In this document: positions 54,300 through 62,899 of the stretch, piece by piece
Numbering within the stretch: position 1 is the stretch's first letter
Layout: each line of letters starts with the position of its first letter
NCBI RefSeq assembly: GCF_002849655.1
Contig: NZ_PDNW01000001.1
Location: 62,001 to 126,000 of the forward strand
DNA length: 64,000 nt
Reading direction: 5' to 3'
From: Pollutimonas subterranea
Lineage (GTDB): Bacteria; Pseudomonadota; Gammaproteobacteria; Burkholderiales; Burkholderiaceae_B
The notes under the pieces: generated by a model
What the model was told of the DNA's origin: nothing
The model's input: only the letters and a program-made list of their open reading frames with translations
Databases searched by the model: none
Position numbers and translations under genes: made by a program

Positions 54300-54653
54300 A
54301 TGAAGCTGCGAACCCCCCTGACGCGCACCTTTGCTGCGCTGGCCGTTATGGCTTCCTGTGTGTATGCGGGCCAAGCCCTCGCGGCGGATGCCGCGCCTGT
54401 GGGCGACGCGAAGGCCGCTCTGTCGAAGGTCTCCATGTGTATCGGTTGCCATGGCATTCCGGGCTACAAGTCCAGTTTCCCAGAGGTTTATCACGTGCCC
54501 ATGATTGCCGGCCAGAACGCCGAATATATTGTTGCCGCGCTGAATGAATATGCCAACGGAGGCCGCTCGTTCCCCACCATGGAAGCCATCGCGCAAAGCC
54601 TGTCGCCGCAAGACATGGCCGACTTGGCTGCCTACTACTCCAGTCTTAAATAA
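54300..54653 (+). CDS. Small periplasmic c-type cytochrome
   Basis: 117 residues. The signal peptide ends near YAGQALA-AD. The haem site is C47-IG-C50-H51 (KVSMCIGCHG), with M94 of RSFPTME the likely sixth ligand. PMIAGQNAEYIVAALNEYAN is typical of the c4/c5-like single-haem group. It transfers electrons in the periplasm. It lies 13 nt before a second cytochrome gene of similar layout; together they resemble a split di-haem c4, but each has its own signal peptide. Confidence 0.92.
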   Translation: MKLRTPLTRTFAALAVMASCVYAGQALAADAAPVGDAKAALSKVSMCIGCHGIPGYKSSFPEVYHVPMIAGQNAEYIVAALNEYANGGRSFPTMEAIAQSLSPQDMADLAAYYSSLK

Positions 54654-54665
54654 TCGGGGGCTTGC

Positions 54666-55028
54666 ATGAAAAAACTGTCATTCGCTCTGGCGGCCTCCGC
54701 CATGTTCACCTTTGCGTCAGGCGCGGTTGCCGCCGATGTTGCCGCCGGTAAAGCGGCTTTCGAAAAATTCGCCTGTGCCTCTTGCCATGGTGCCGATGCC
54801 AAGACTTCGGTGTTGCCGACGTATCCGATACTGGCCGGACAGCATGAAGATTACCTGCGGCATGCGTTGCGCTCGTACCAGCGCGGCGGAAGCGGCGCTC
54901 CGGCTTCGGCGAATATCCGCAAGAACGCCGTAATGGGCGCCATGGCGGCGCCGCTTTCGACGACGGATATTGCAAACATCGCGGCTTGGCTGTCCAGCCT
55001 CGAGTCGCCATTGGCCATACGCAAGTAG
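54666..55028 (+). CDS. Small periplasmic c-type cytochrome
   Basis: 120 residues. The signal peptide (MKKLSFALAASAMFTFASGA) is cleaved near VAADVA. Haem site C37-AS-C40-H41 (KFACASCHGADA). YPILAGQHEDYLRHALRSYQ and the late KNAVMGAMAAPLSTTDIANI, with M90 or M93 as axial ligand, fit class I cytochrome c. It probably works with the cytochrome encoded just upstream, as donor to an oxidase or acceptor from a dehydrogenase. A terminator follows at once. Confidence 0.92.
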   Translation: MKKLSFALAASAMFTFASGAVAADVAAGKAAFEKFACASCHGADAKTSVLPTYPILAGQHEDYLRHALRSYQRGGSGAPASANIRKNAVMGAMAAPLSTTDIANIAAWLSSLESPLAIRK

Positions 55029-55034
55029 TGGGCT

Positions 55035-55073
55035 GCCGGATTACGGGCCTTCTGCCCTAATCCGGCTTGTTTT
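55035..55073 (+). terminator. Terminator of the cytochrome c operon
   Basis: GCCGGATTA-C-GGGC pairs with GCCC-TAATCCGGC (55035-55066) with one bulged base, followed by TTGTTTT. Confidence 0.8.
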
Positions 55074-55080
55074 ACGTCCC

Positions 55081-55509
55081 TTATCCCCGGGTCGCATGGC
55101 GACGAATCAGCTCCAGGTACTTGTCGCTATCGAACGGTGTACCGAGGCGCTGGGCTTCCCAAATCACTTCCCCCAAGGCCTCCATGATGACGTGCGCGGC
55201 CTCGTGGCCGTCGCGCGTAGCCAGCAGGCCCTGGAACGCCTTCTGGATGCCCGGCGGCTGGTCTATGGACAATTGTTCATTGATGGCCAGGTGCATGGAC
55301 AAATGCAGGAACGGGTTGGTCCGGCCTCCTTCTACTGAAAAATCAGCTTGCGCGATTTCGGGATTGTTCAGGTCTGCATGATATTCCGGGTGCAATTCGA
55401 CCAGGTCGATTGCCATGGTTTCCAGCGGCGTCAAGACGCCACCCGCCTTGCGCTTGCTCCACGCCTCGGTGAAAAATTGCCGCACCTGTTCGCGCGATGG
55501 ATTGAACAT
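55081..55509 (-). CDS. DUF1841-family protein
   Basis: 142 residues from ATG 55509 with GGGAT 6 nt upstream. MFNPSREQVRQFFTEAWSKR, LTPLETMAIDLVELHPEYHA and GGRTNPFLHLSMHLAINEQL are the conserved blocks of this beta/gamma-proteobacterial family. The function is unknown. The protein is soluble, with no signal peptide, and the conserved HPEYH and NPFLHLSMH His residues hint at metal binding, which is only inference. It is convergent with the cytochrome operon. Confidence 0.85.
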   Translation of the reverse strand: MFNPSREQVRQFFTEAWSKRKAGGVLTPLETMAIDLVELHPEYHADLNNPEIAQADFSVEGGRTNPFLHLSMHLAINEQLSIDQPPGIQKAFQGLLATRDGHEAAHVIMEALGEVIWEAQRLGTPFDSDKYLELIRRHATRG

Positions 55510-55709
55510 AAGACATCCCGTGGTTTGCCACCACATTGCTCGGTAAAAACGTCCATTTTAAAGCCTCTTTGATGTCGAGGCGGGACGCAGTATGCTTTAG
55601 GGCTAAAAACAGATCGCGATTTAGGATAAACTACTCTTATATAAGACTGCCTATTTTAGTTTGGCGTTTATCCGATTCCTACTCCTTATAGAGCACAACT
55701 GGAGCATCC

Positions 55710-56966
55710 ATGTCCTATCAGCACATCAAGGTACCCGCAGCGGGCCAAAAAATCACGGTTAATGCCGATTTTTCGCTCAACGTCCCCGACGAACCCGTTA
55801 TCCCTTTTATTGAAGGCGATGGCACTGGCGCCGACATCACGCCCGTCATGCTCAAAGTCGTTGACGCTGCAGTTGCCAAGGCGTACGGTGGCAAGCGCAA
55901 GATCCACTGGATGGAAGTCTACGCTGGTGAAAAATCCACCAAAATCTACGGCCCTGATGTCTGGCTGCCTGAAGAAACGCTGGAAGCGGTGAAGGACTAC
56001 GTTGTTTCCATCAAGGGTCCTCTTACGACGCCGGTCGGCGGCGGTATCCGTTCGCTGAACGTGGCATTGCGCCAACAGCTCGATCTGTATGTCTGCCTGC
56101 GCCCCATCCAGTATTTCAAGGGCGTGCCTTCCCCAGTCAAAGAGCCAGAGAAAACCAATATGGTGATCTTCCGTGAAAACTCGGAAGACATCTATGCAGG
56201 CGTTGAATTTGAAGCGGAAAGCGCCAACGCCAAGAAGCTCATCGATTTCTTGCAAAATGAACTTGGCGTCAACAAGATCCGTTTCCCTGAAACGTCGGGC
56301 ATCGGCATCAAGCCTGTGTCGCGCGAGGGCACACAACGCCTGGTACGCAAGGCCATCCAATACGCCATCGATAACGACAAGTCGTCGGTCACGCTGGTGC
56401 ACAAGGGCAACATCATGAAGTTCACCGAAGGTGGCTTCCGCGACTGGGGTTACGAGCTTGCACAGAAAGAATTCGGTGCGCAACTCATCGACGGCGGCCC
56501 ATGGTGCAAATTCAAGAACCCAAAAACCGGCCGCGAAATCACGGTTAAAGACGTGATCGCCGATGCCTTCCTGCAGCAAATTCTGTTGCGTCCGGCGGAA
56601 TACGATGTCATCGCCACGCTGAACCTCAATGGCGACTATGTCTCCGACGCACTTGCCGCGCAAGTTGGCGGTATCGGTATTGCTCCGGGTGCCAATTTGT
56701 CCGATTCCATCGCCATGTTTGAAGCCACGCACGGCACAGCACCCAAGTACGCCGGTAAAGATTACGTGAACCCAGGTTCCGAAATCCTTTCCGCCGAAAT
56801 GATGCTGCGTCACATGGGCTGGACAGAAGCCGCCGATTTGATCATTTCCAGCATGGAAAAATCGATTCTGTCCAAGAAAGTCACTTATGACTTCGCGCGC
56901 TTGCTCGAAGGCGCAACTCAGGTTTCGTGCTCCGGCTTCGGTCAGGTCATGATCGAAAATATGTAA
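55710..56966 (+). CDS. icd: NADP-dependent isocitrate dehydrogenase
   Basis: 418 residues. [20 protein letters not shown] opens the fold. The phosphorylatable Ser lies in [39 protein letters not shown] and [20 protein letters not shown] are family blocks, with [13 protein letters not shown] near the NADP site. It makes 2-oxoglutarate in the TCA cycle. The start has TGGAGC upstream. A weak sigma70-like pair (TTGATG 55569, TATGCT 55591, 16-bp spacer) may drive it. A terminator follows. Confidence 0.97.
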   Translation: MSYQHIKVPAAGQKITVNADFSLNVPDEPVIPFIEGDGTGADITPVMLKVVDAAVAKAYGGKRKIHWMEVYAGEKSTKIYGPDVWLPEETLEAVKDYVVSIKGPLTTPVGGGIRSLNVALRQQLDLYVCLRPIQYFKGVPSPVKEPEKTNMVIFRENSEDIYAGVEFEAESANAKKLIDFLQNELGVNKIRFPETSGIGIKPVSREGTQRLVRKAIQYAIDNDKSSVTLVHKGNIMKFTEGGFRDWGYELAQKEFGAQLIDGGPWCKFKNPKTGREITVKDVIADAFLQQILLRPAEYDVIATLNLNGDYVSDALAAQVGGIGIAPGANLSDSIAMFEATHGTAPKYAGKDYVNPGSEILSAEMMLRHMGWTEAADLIISSMEKSILSKKVTYDFARLLEGATQVSCSGFGQVMIENM

Positions 56967-56997
56967 GTCTGTCTACCGTCGTACACGGTAGTTGACG

Positions 56998-57036
56998 AAA
57001 CCCGCATTCCACTTAGGATTGCGGGTTTTTTCTTTT
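56998..57036 (+). terminator. Terminator of icd
   Basis: AAACCCGCATTCC and GGATTGCGGGTTT pair with one mismatch around ACTTA, then T6-C-T4. The A/T flanks make it partly bidirectional toward the convergent LysR gene. Confidence 0.85.
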
Positions 57037-57077
57037 GTACTGCGTGCATAACCAATCCCCTGCCAAGGGCGCACCCG

Positions 57078-57977
57078 TCACCAAAGCGGGCAGCGCTTGG
57101 TGAAATCTGCGGTATCGAGTATGGAGCGGTGCAGGCTGGCCAGTAGCGGTCGGGGGTCATGGCGGCGATGCTGGAAAGTGTATGGCATGGAGAGCTGGCG
57201 CGGTCGGGTGCGCACGGGGATGGCAACCGCGCGCGGCGACAGCTGCTCCAGCCATGAAAGGGGAAACAGGCCGATTCCGCGGCCGGCAATGATCAGGCTG
57301 GCGACGGCGCTCAGGTTGTTGCAGGTCAGGCGGTTGCGGCTTTCCAGGCCATGCGTGGTCAACCAATGTTCAAGCATGCGGGTAGGTCCGGCGCCGTGCG
57401 GCATGGTGATGAGAGGATGCGTTTGAAGCAGCGCATCGTTCAGGACGGTTTGATGGTCTACCAGCGATGGTGCGGCGGCCCAGGCGAAACCGACGTCGGC
57501 GATCAAGTGGCTGCTAATGTCGCTGTGGCTGGAATGGCCCGCCACCACGGCGAAATCCAGTTGACCGCTGAGCAGGCGTCGCTCCAGTGATGAGCCCAGG
57601 TCTACACAGGGTTCCAGTGTCAGGTTCGGATGTTTGTGATTGATATGGGCGATGAAATCCGGCAGCCAGGTCAGGGCGGCAAGTTCCCCGACGCCAAAGC
57701 GGCAGTGGCCAATCATGCCGGCGTCATCGGCCAGCAGATTGTCAATCTCATGGCCCATTTTCAGTATTTGCGCGGCGAGCGGCAGCAGGCGTTGGCCGGC
57801 GTCAGTCAGCAATGCCCGATGGCCGCTGCGGTCGAACAACGCCTGGCCGAAGTGGGTTTCCAGCTCGCCAATACGTTTCGAGAGTGCTGACAGCGAAATA
57901 TGCAGATGGTCGGCGGCCATCTGAAAGCTGATGGCAGTGGCTGCCCAGTAAAAAGCTTCCAGCTGTTTGAGAGTCAT
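57078..57977 (-). CDS. LysR-family transcriptional regulator
   Basis: 299 residues. The winged HTH is in the first 60 residues: MTLKQLEAFYWAATAISFQM, HISLSALSKRIGELETHFGQ. The effector domain follows (GHCRFGVGELAALTWLPDFI). It is divergent from a Bug receptor gene across 106 bp; that gap holds the palindrome CCATAATGG (58038-58046) and AT-rich DNA near 57990-58015, so the receptor-dehydrogenase-oxidase operon is its probable target. The effector is presumably the acid or hydroxy acid used by that operon. Confidence 0.9.
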   Translation of the reverse strand: MTLKQLEAFYWAATAISFQMAADHLHISLSALSKRIGELETHFGQALFDRSGHRALLTDAGQRLLPLAAQILKMGHEIDNLLADDAGMIGHCRFGVGELAALTWLPDFIAHINHKHPNLTLEPCVDLGSSLERRLLSGQLDFAVVAGHSSHSDISSHLIADVGFAWAAAPSLVDHQTVLNDALLQTHPLITMPHGAGPTRMLEHWLTTHGLESRNRLTCNNLSAVASLIIAGRGIGLFPLSWLEQLSPRAVAIPVRTRPRQLSMPYTFQHRRHDPRPLLASLHRSILDTADFTKRCPLW

Positions 57978-58083
57978 ATCGGAAAAGAGTAGAAGTATGT
58001 TCCATATATATCACTTTTCTTGTTGAGATGGGCATTCCATAATGGCAAGATTCCAGAAAAGCACATAAGACAGGAGACAAAAC

Positions 58084-59058
58084 ATGAAAAAGATATATTC
58101 ACCGGCTTCTCCGATGCGTCGGCAGCTGCTGGGGACCATGGCACTTGCAACACTGGCCTTGCCCGTTTGGTCGCAAGCCGCATGGAAGCCCACCAAGCCG
58201 ATCAATATCCTGGTGGGGTTTGCTCCCGGCGGTTCTGCCGACCAGATTGCACGCCAGTTGTCATTTGCGGTCCAGGGCATCCTGCCGGTGCCTGTCGTCG
58301 TCATGAACCGGGTTGGTGCGGCTGGCACGATCGCGGCACAGATGCTGGCCGATGCCGAGCCTGATGGCTACACCTTGTTTGTCGGCGGTGGCAGCGAAAC
58401 GACCTCCGTCGGGCATTTCAATTCATTGCGCTACGATCCACGTACTTCGTTTACGCCGGTCATCAAGGTTTCGCGTGCGCCCAGTGTGCTTGCCGTGCGC
58501 GCCGATGCGCCTTTTGCCGATATGAAGGCCCTGATGGCCGAGGCACGGAAGCAGCCCGAGAATATCTCGTACGGCTCCACTGGCGAGGGCGGTATCTTCC
58601 ATGCGACCGCGACGGTTTTCGAGAAAGAGACTGGCATCAAGTTGCTGCATGTTCCCTATAAGGGAGCGGCCAATGCCATGAATGCGCTGGTGGCGGGGCA
58701 AATTGACTGCGCGTTCGGTGCGTATGAAGAGATGAAAGGCCTGATCGATGCCGGGCGCGTGCGTCCCTTGGCGCTGTTTTCAGGCAGCCGCCTGTCCGCC
58801 TTGCCTGATGTGCCGACTATGGCGGAGTTGGGTGTGCCGGTGGCGATTGACAACATGAAGGGGCTGATGGGGCCGGCCGGCATGCCCGACGACGTGGTGC
58901 GTTATCTGCATGACGCTTTCCACCAAGGCATGCAGACGAAGGGCTGGAAGGAGTGGGTGGCCAAGTCGGGCCTGACCGAAGACTACCAGGATGGGAAAAC
59001 ATTCCAGCGGGAAGTTGTGGAAGCTTACGAAATGATCGGAAAGGCAGTTGCAAAATGA
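58084..59058 (+). CDS. Bug/TctC-family periplasmic solute receptor
   Basis: 324 residues, AGGAGA upstream. The signal peptide ends near VWSQAAW, and the mature part opens with KPTKPINILVGFAPGGSADQ. VPVVVMNRVGAAGTIAAQML, ADAEPDGYTLFVGGGSETTS and IKLLHVPYKGAANAMNALVA are the family blocks. The third such orphan receptor in the window; again no TctA/TctB genes. Its TGA overlaps the ATG of the following dehydrogenase gene, so receptor and enzyme are produced together. Confidence 0.92.
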   Translation: MKKIYSPASPMRRQLLGTMALATLALPVWSQAAWKPTKPINILVGFAPGGSADQIARQLSFAVQGILPVPVVVMNRVGAAGTIAAQMLADAEPDGYTLFVGGGSETTSVGHFNSLRYDPRTSFTPVIKVSRAPSVLAVRADAPFADMKALMAEARKQPENISYGSTGEGGIFHATATVFEKETGIKLLHVPYKGAANAMNALVAGQIDCAFGAYEEMKGLIDAGRVRPLALFSGSRLSALPDVPTMAELGVPVAIDNMKGLMGPAGMPDDVVRYLHDAFHQGMQTKGWKEWVAKSGLTEDYQDGKTFQREVVEAYEMIGKAVAK

Positions 59059-59954
59059 ATGTGAAGCAGGAAAATACCACGGTCGGTTTTATTGGGCTGG
59101 GATCCATGGGGGCAGGCATGGCGCACTGCCTGGTGCGCAAAGGCTTTTATGTTCATGTGTATGCGCGGCGCCCCGAAGTGTTGTCGTCTTTCGTCGAGGC
59201 GGGCGCAACAGCCCATGACACCCCGGCGGCGTTGGGCAGTTCGTGCGACATCGTGGTGCTCAGTCTGTCGGATGCATCGGCGGTCGAGGCCGTCCTCTTT
59301 GGAAACAATGGGCTGGCGCAAGGCCTGAGGCCTGGAGCTTTGGTGATAGACACAAGCACGGTCGCGGCGACCACGGCTCAGGCCATCGGCGAGCGGTTGG
59401 CGAAACAAGGAGTGGGTTTTCTTGATGCGCCGGTCAGCGGCGGTCAGGCCGGGGCACAGGCGGGTACGCTGGCCTGCATGGTAGGCGGCGAAGCGCAACA
59501 GGTCCAAGCCTGCCATGCTGTGTTGTCCGCCTTTTGCCAGGCCATCACCCATGTGGGCGCCTTGGGCGCCGGACAGACCGTCAAGGCTTGCAACCAGGTC
59601 GCGGTGGCAGCGGCCATGCTGGGCGTGGCCGATGCCCTGGCGCTGGCCCGGGCCCAGGGCGTGGACCCTAACATCATGCGCGATGTATTGCTGCAGGGTT
59701 CGGCCCGCAGCTTTCCCATGGAAAAACATGCGCCGCGCATTATCCAGGAAAGCTTCGAGCCGGGTTTTCGTGCTCGCCTGATGCGCAAGGATCTGCGGTT
59801 AGCCCTGGATACGGCGCACGCCTCTGGTGTGGAGCTGGCCGCTGCCCCGGTCGCGGAACGGCTGCTTGATGCCATGTGCAATGATGAACGGGGCGACTGG
59901 GACTGGTGCGGTGTGGCCCTGGAGGTCGGGAAACCGGCGGAAAAGACGCATTGA
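59055..59954 (+). CDS. Beta-hydroxyacid dehydrogenase (3-hydroxyisobutyrate dehydrogenase family)
   Basis: 299 residues from ATG 59055 (ATGA overlap with the receptor gene). The NAD(P) loop GLGSMG is at 14-19, the substrate block DAPVSGGQAGAQAGTLACMV at 124-143 and the catalytic K177 in GAGQTVKACNQ. These enzymes oxidise a beta-hydroxy acid or reduce the matching semialdehyde; members include HibD, GarR and GlxR. With an alpha-hydroxyacid oxidase encoded 12 nt later, the operon looks built for small hydroxy acids. The substrate is not decidable. Confidence 0.9.
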   Translation: MNVKQENTTVGFIGLGSMGAGMAHCLVRKGFYVHVYARRPEVLSSFVEAGATAHDTPAALGSSCDIVVLSLSDASAVEAVLFGNNGLAQGLRPGALVIDTSTVAATTAQAIGERLAKQGVGFLDAPVSGGQAGAQAGTLACMVGGEAQQVQACHAVLSAFCQAITHVGALGAGQTVKACNQVAVAAAMLGVADALALARAQGVDPNIMRDVLLQGSARSFPMEKHAPRIIQESFEPGFRARLMRKDLRLALDTAHASGVELAAAPVAERLLDAMCNDERGDWDWCGVALEVGKPAEKTH

Positions 59955-59966
59955 TATGGGCTGCAC

Positions 59967-61175
59967 ATGACGGTCAACACTGATGTTTTGAAAGGCTCCG
60001 TAGCGCGTCCGGCCTTGCCGGCAAGATACGCCGGCCTGCTTTGCCTTGACGATTTCCAGGCCGCCGCGCGCCGTCACCTGCCCAGCCAGGTGTACAGCTA
60101 TGTTGCCGATGCGGCTGAAACATCCAGCTCGCATCATGCCAATCGCAGCGCATTTTCGTCCTATGAGTTCGTGCCCCGGGTCATGGTGGACATCACCCAG
60201 CGCAATACGGGCGTGACCTTGTTCGGACGCCGCTGGGATGCCCCTTTCGGCATTGCTCCTATGGGCCTATTGGCCTTATCGGCCTATCGCGGCGATCTAG
60301 CGCTGGCCAGCGCCGCCGCCCAAGAGAACATCCCCATGGTCGTCAGCGGTTCGTCGTTGATCCGCCTCGAAGACGTGGCTCAAGCGAATCCGGCGAGCTG
60401 GTTCCAGGCCTATTTGCCGGGAAACGATGACGGCATCATGGCACTGCTGGAGCGCGTGCGTGCCGCTGGCTATGGCACCCTGGTCATTACGGCGGATACC
60501 GCCGTGGCTGCTAATCGCGAGAACAACGTTCGTGCCGGTTTTACGATTCCCGTCCGGCCCAGTGTCGGCCTGGCATGGCAGGGCCTGACACATCCTCGCT
60601 GGCTGTTTGGCACCTTCCTGCGCACCTTTCTGCAGCATGGCATGCCACATTTCGAGAACAGCTACGCCACGCGGGGTGCGCCGATACTGTCGGCCAATGT
60701 CGAGCGCTCGCTCTCCGATCGCGGCCATCTGAATTGGCGGCACTTGCGCATGATCCGCGAGTACTGGAACGGCCCCATCGTCATGAAGGGGGTACTGGAT
60801 GCCCGGGATGCCCGGATCGCGGTTGATGCCGGTGTCAATGGACTGATTCTTTCCAATCATGGCGGGCGTCAGCTGGATGGGGCGGTTGCGCCGCTGCGTG
60901 TCTTGCCCGACGTAGTTGCCGCCTGCCCTGAGGTTCCCGTCATGCTCGACAGCGGCGTGCGCCGGGGATCGGATGTGTTGAAGGCACTGGCGCTGGGCGC
61001 GCGATTCGTGTTCGTAGGCCGTCCGTTTTCGTTCGCGGCTGCTGTTGCCGGTGAGGCGGGTGCCTTGCATGGCATCGACCTGCTCAAGCAAGAGGTTTCC
61101 CGCAATATGGCGCTGATGGGCATCAATTCGCTTGGCGAACTGGATGCCCATTGCCTGCGTGCCGTGGCGCGCTAG
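59967..61175 (+). CDS. FMN-dependent alpha-hydroxyacid oxidase/dehydrogenase
   Basis: 402 residues. The TIM-barrel FMN family of LldD, glycolate oxidase and mandelate dehydrogenase. Early APMGLLALSAYRGDLALASA, FMN phosphate block, IVMKGVLDARDARIAVDAGV with K274, and SNHGGRQLDGAVAPLRVLPD with the catalytic H298 and R301. RGAPILSANVERSLSDRGHL lies in the loop-4 region that decides membrane binding and substrate. It would oxidise an L-2-hydroxy acid to the 2-oxo acid. Last gene of the plus-strand operon. Confidence 0.9.
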   Translation: MTVNTDVLKGSVARPALPARYAGLLCLDDFQAAARRHLPSQVYSYVADAAETSSSHHANRSAFSSYEFVPRVMVDITQRNTGVTLFGRRWDAPFGIAPMGLLALSAYRGDLALASAAAQENIPMVVSGSSLIRLEDVAQANPASWFQAYLPGNDDGIMALLERVRAAGYGTLVITADTAVAANRENNVRAGFTIPVRPSVGLAWQGLTHPRWLFGTFLRTFLQHGMPHFENSYATRGAPILSANVERSLSDRGHLNWRHLRMIREYWNGPIVMKGVLDARDARIAVDAGVNGLILSNHGGRQLDGAVAPLRVLPDVVAACPEVPVMLDSGVRRGSDVLKALALGARFVFVGRPFSFAAAVAGEAGALHGIDLLKQEVSRNMALMGINSLGELDAHCLRAVAR

Positions 61176-61224
61176 CGTTTAACGCGCATCAAGGATGGGT
61201 CCGGGCACATACGACGACGGCGCT

Positions 61225-62448
61225 TCATACGGTTGTCAGTATGCTGTCCACGGTTTTTGCCACCTCAGCGGAAAACTCCGCATCGTTGATGTGCAACGGC
61301 AACTTTTCGAGGCGATGCAGCGGGGTTTGTATGAAGTATTGATCGATGGCGTGCCATAGGGCCTTGTTGGCGTCAGGATCATGGAACGGTTGGCCCGGCT
61401 TGTCGATAGCCGAAAGTCCTTTCATTGGAAGCAGTAAACGCACTAGGCCAGGCGACTGATTCAGCCGCGAGGCGATACGTTCGCCCGCAAGGGCCAGCTC
61501 TTCGGCCGTACTGCGCATCAGCGTAACCTGGGCGTTGTGCACGTGGAACAGCCGCTCGCCGAACTGGGTCGGCACTGTGTCGCGCGGACCCCAATTGATC
61601 ATGTCGAGGGCGCCGACCGAACCAACCCATGGTATGCCAAGTTCCGCCGCGGCGGCGAGGCGGTCGGGCCCGGCATCGCACACGCCGCCCGCCAGGTGTT
61701 GTCCAACCTCCGTCGTGGTGATGTCAACGATGGCGCGCAACATTCCTGCCCGGGCGAGTGCTTCCATCGTTCTTCCGCCCATCCCATTTGCATGGAAGAC
61801 CTGGCAGTCGTATCTGTCGTTGAGCAAGCGCGACACAGCCTGGACGCACTCGGTGGTAACGCCAAACATGGTCAACCCAAGTGCGGGACGATCATCCTCG
61901 GTTACTTGAGGGAGGGCATGCATTACCATGCCGGCGATGGCATGCGCTGCGTTCGCCAGTATCAGGCGCGACAGGCGGTTCAGGCCGGCGAAATCGGTGA
62001 CCGGGTTCAACACCATGATGTCGTAGACATCGACAAATGGTGTGACGGTGCCCGACGCCAGGGTGGAGACCAGTAACTTGGGCATTCCATAAGGAAGCGT
62101 ATGCAGGGCGGGTGCGATCATGGACGTGCCCCCCGACCCTCCGATACCTATGATCCCCAGTATGTGACCTTTCTGATGGCGCGTTTCGACCAGCCGGCGC
62201 AAGGCCTGACCCATGGCTATGACGGCCTGGCCGCGATCTGTGGTGTCAAGTACGGAATCAGCACCCGACTCATGGAAGGAGGCAACCTCGGCGGCCGGTA
62301 TATCGGCCCGAACCGTGGTGTCCTGGGTGCTGACGTCCACCGTGCAGACAGGTACACCGGCCTGCTCAATGAGTGTGGCCAGGTACTGCAGTTCTTCGGC
62401 TTTCGTGTCGAAGGTGCCGACTACCCATACGCACGGGCGGGCGCTCAT
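61225..62448 (-). CDS. Tm-1-like ATP-binding protein (UPF0261)
   Basis: 407 residues from ATG 62448, whose ATGA overlaps the stop of the upstream gene; a longer frame to 62478 lies inside that gene. CVWVVGTFDTKAEELQYLAT opens the family, followed by GIIGIGGSGGTSMIAPALHT (nucleotide-binding glycine loop), VVMHALPQVTEDDRPALGLT and HANGMGGRTMEALARAGMLR. The same domain is the N-terminal half of the tomato Tm-1 protein, whose C-terminal half is a TIM-barrel domain like the product of the gene at 62900. The biochemical reaction is not established. Confidence 0.88.
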   Translation of the reverse strand: MSARPCVWVVGTFDTKAEELQYLATLIEQAGVPVCTVDVSTQDTTVRADIPAAEVASFHESGADSVLDTTDRGQAVIAMGQALRRLVETRHQKGHILGIIGIGGSGGTSMIAPALHTLPYGMPKLLVSTLASGTVTPFVDVYDIMVLNPVTDFAGLNRLSRLILANAAHAIAGMVMHALPQVTEDDRPALGLTMFGVTTECVQAVSRLLNDRYDCQVFHANGMGGRTMEALARAGMLRAIVDITTTEVGQHLAGGVCDAGPDRLAAAAELGIPWVGSVGALDMINWGPRDTVPTQFGERLFHVHNAQVTLMRSTAEELALAGERIASRLNQSPGLVRLLLPMKGLSAIDKPGQPFHDPDANKALWHAIDQYFIQTPLHRLEKLPLHINDAEFSAEVAKTVDSILTTV

Positions 62449-62888
62449 CCAGACCTGCCGAAGCGTTGGTTGACGCATTCAAAGAAGATCCTGAAGGTAT
62501 CGGCGACGCGTTCAACGGCTTCCGCTTCCTGGTCAGCCGGTACGTCGAAGGTTGCCCACCATTCGCCAAAGCACTGTCCAGTTTCGGTAATGGGCAGCAG
62601 GTGCATTTGGGCGATGTAGTTGCGCCAGTCGGCACCGATGTGCAAGATTTCGTACGTGCATCGATGCTCGTAATCCGAGAGATCGAGCAGCCGTTCGCGC
62701 AGTGTGCCGCCGCCGTCGCGAACCGTGAAGTGGCGCACGCAGCCAATCCGGTCCGGCGCCCAGCCTTCTTCAATGTACGAGTTTTCGAAAAAGGGATGAT
62801 AGTTTCCCAGGTCGCCGAAATCACGCAACATCCCCCACGCCTGATCGAGCGTGGCATTCATAACGGCGCTTACATAGACTCGAGCCAT
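62445..62888 (-). CDS. SRPBCC-superfamily protein
   Basis: 147 residues. VYVSAVMNATLDQAWGMLRD opens a START/Bet v1-like fold, with the YHPFFENSYIEEGWAPDRIG loop, RHFTVRDGGGTLRERLLDLS and the long C-terminal helix (AVERVADTFRIFFECVNQRF). It binds a hydrophobic or aromatic ligand, or catalyses a cyclase/dehydratase step. It lies between the Tm-1-like gene (4-base overlap) and the PEP-hydrolase-like gene (11 nt), so the three are one operon and probably one function. Confidence 0.85.
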   Translation of the reverse strand: MARVYVSAVMNATLDQAWGMLRDFGDLGNYHPFFENSYIEEGWAPDRIGCVRHFTVRDGGGTLRERLLDLSDYEHRCTYEILHIGADWRNYIAQMHLLPITETGQCFGEWWATFDVPADQEAEAVERVADTFRIFFECVNQRFGRSG

Positions 62889-62899
62889 GTTGTCCCCCT

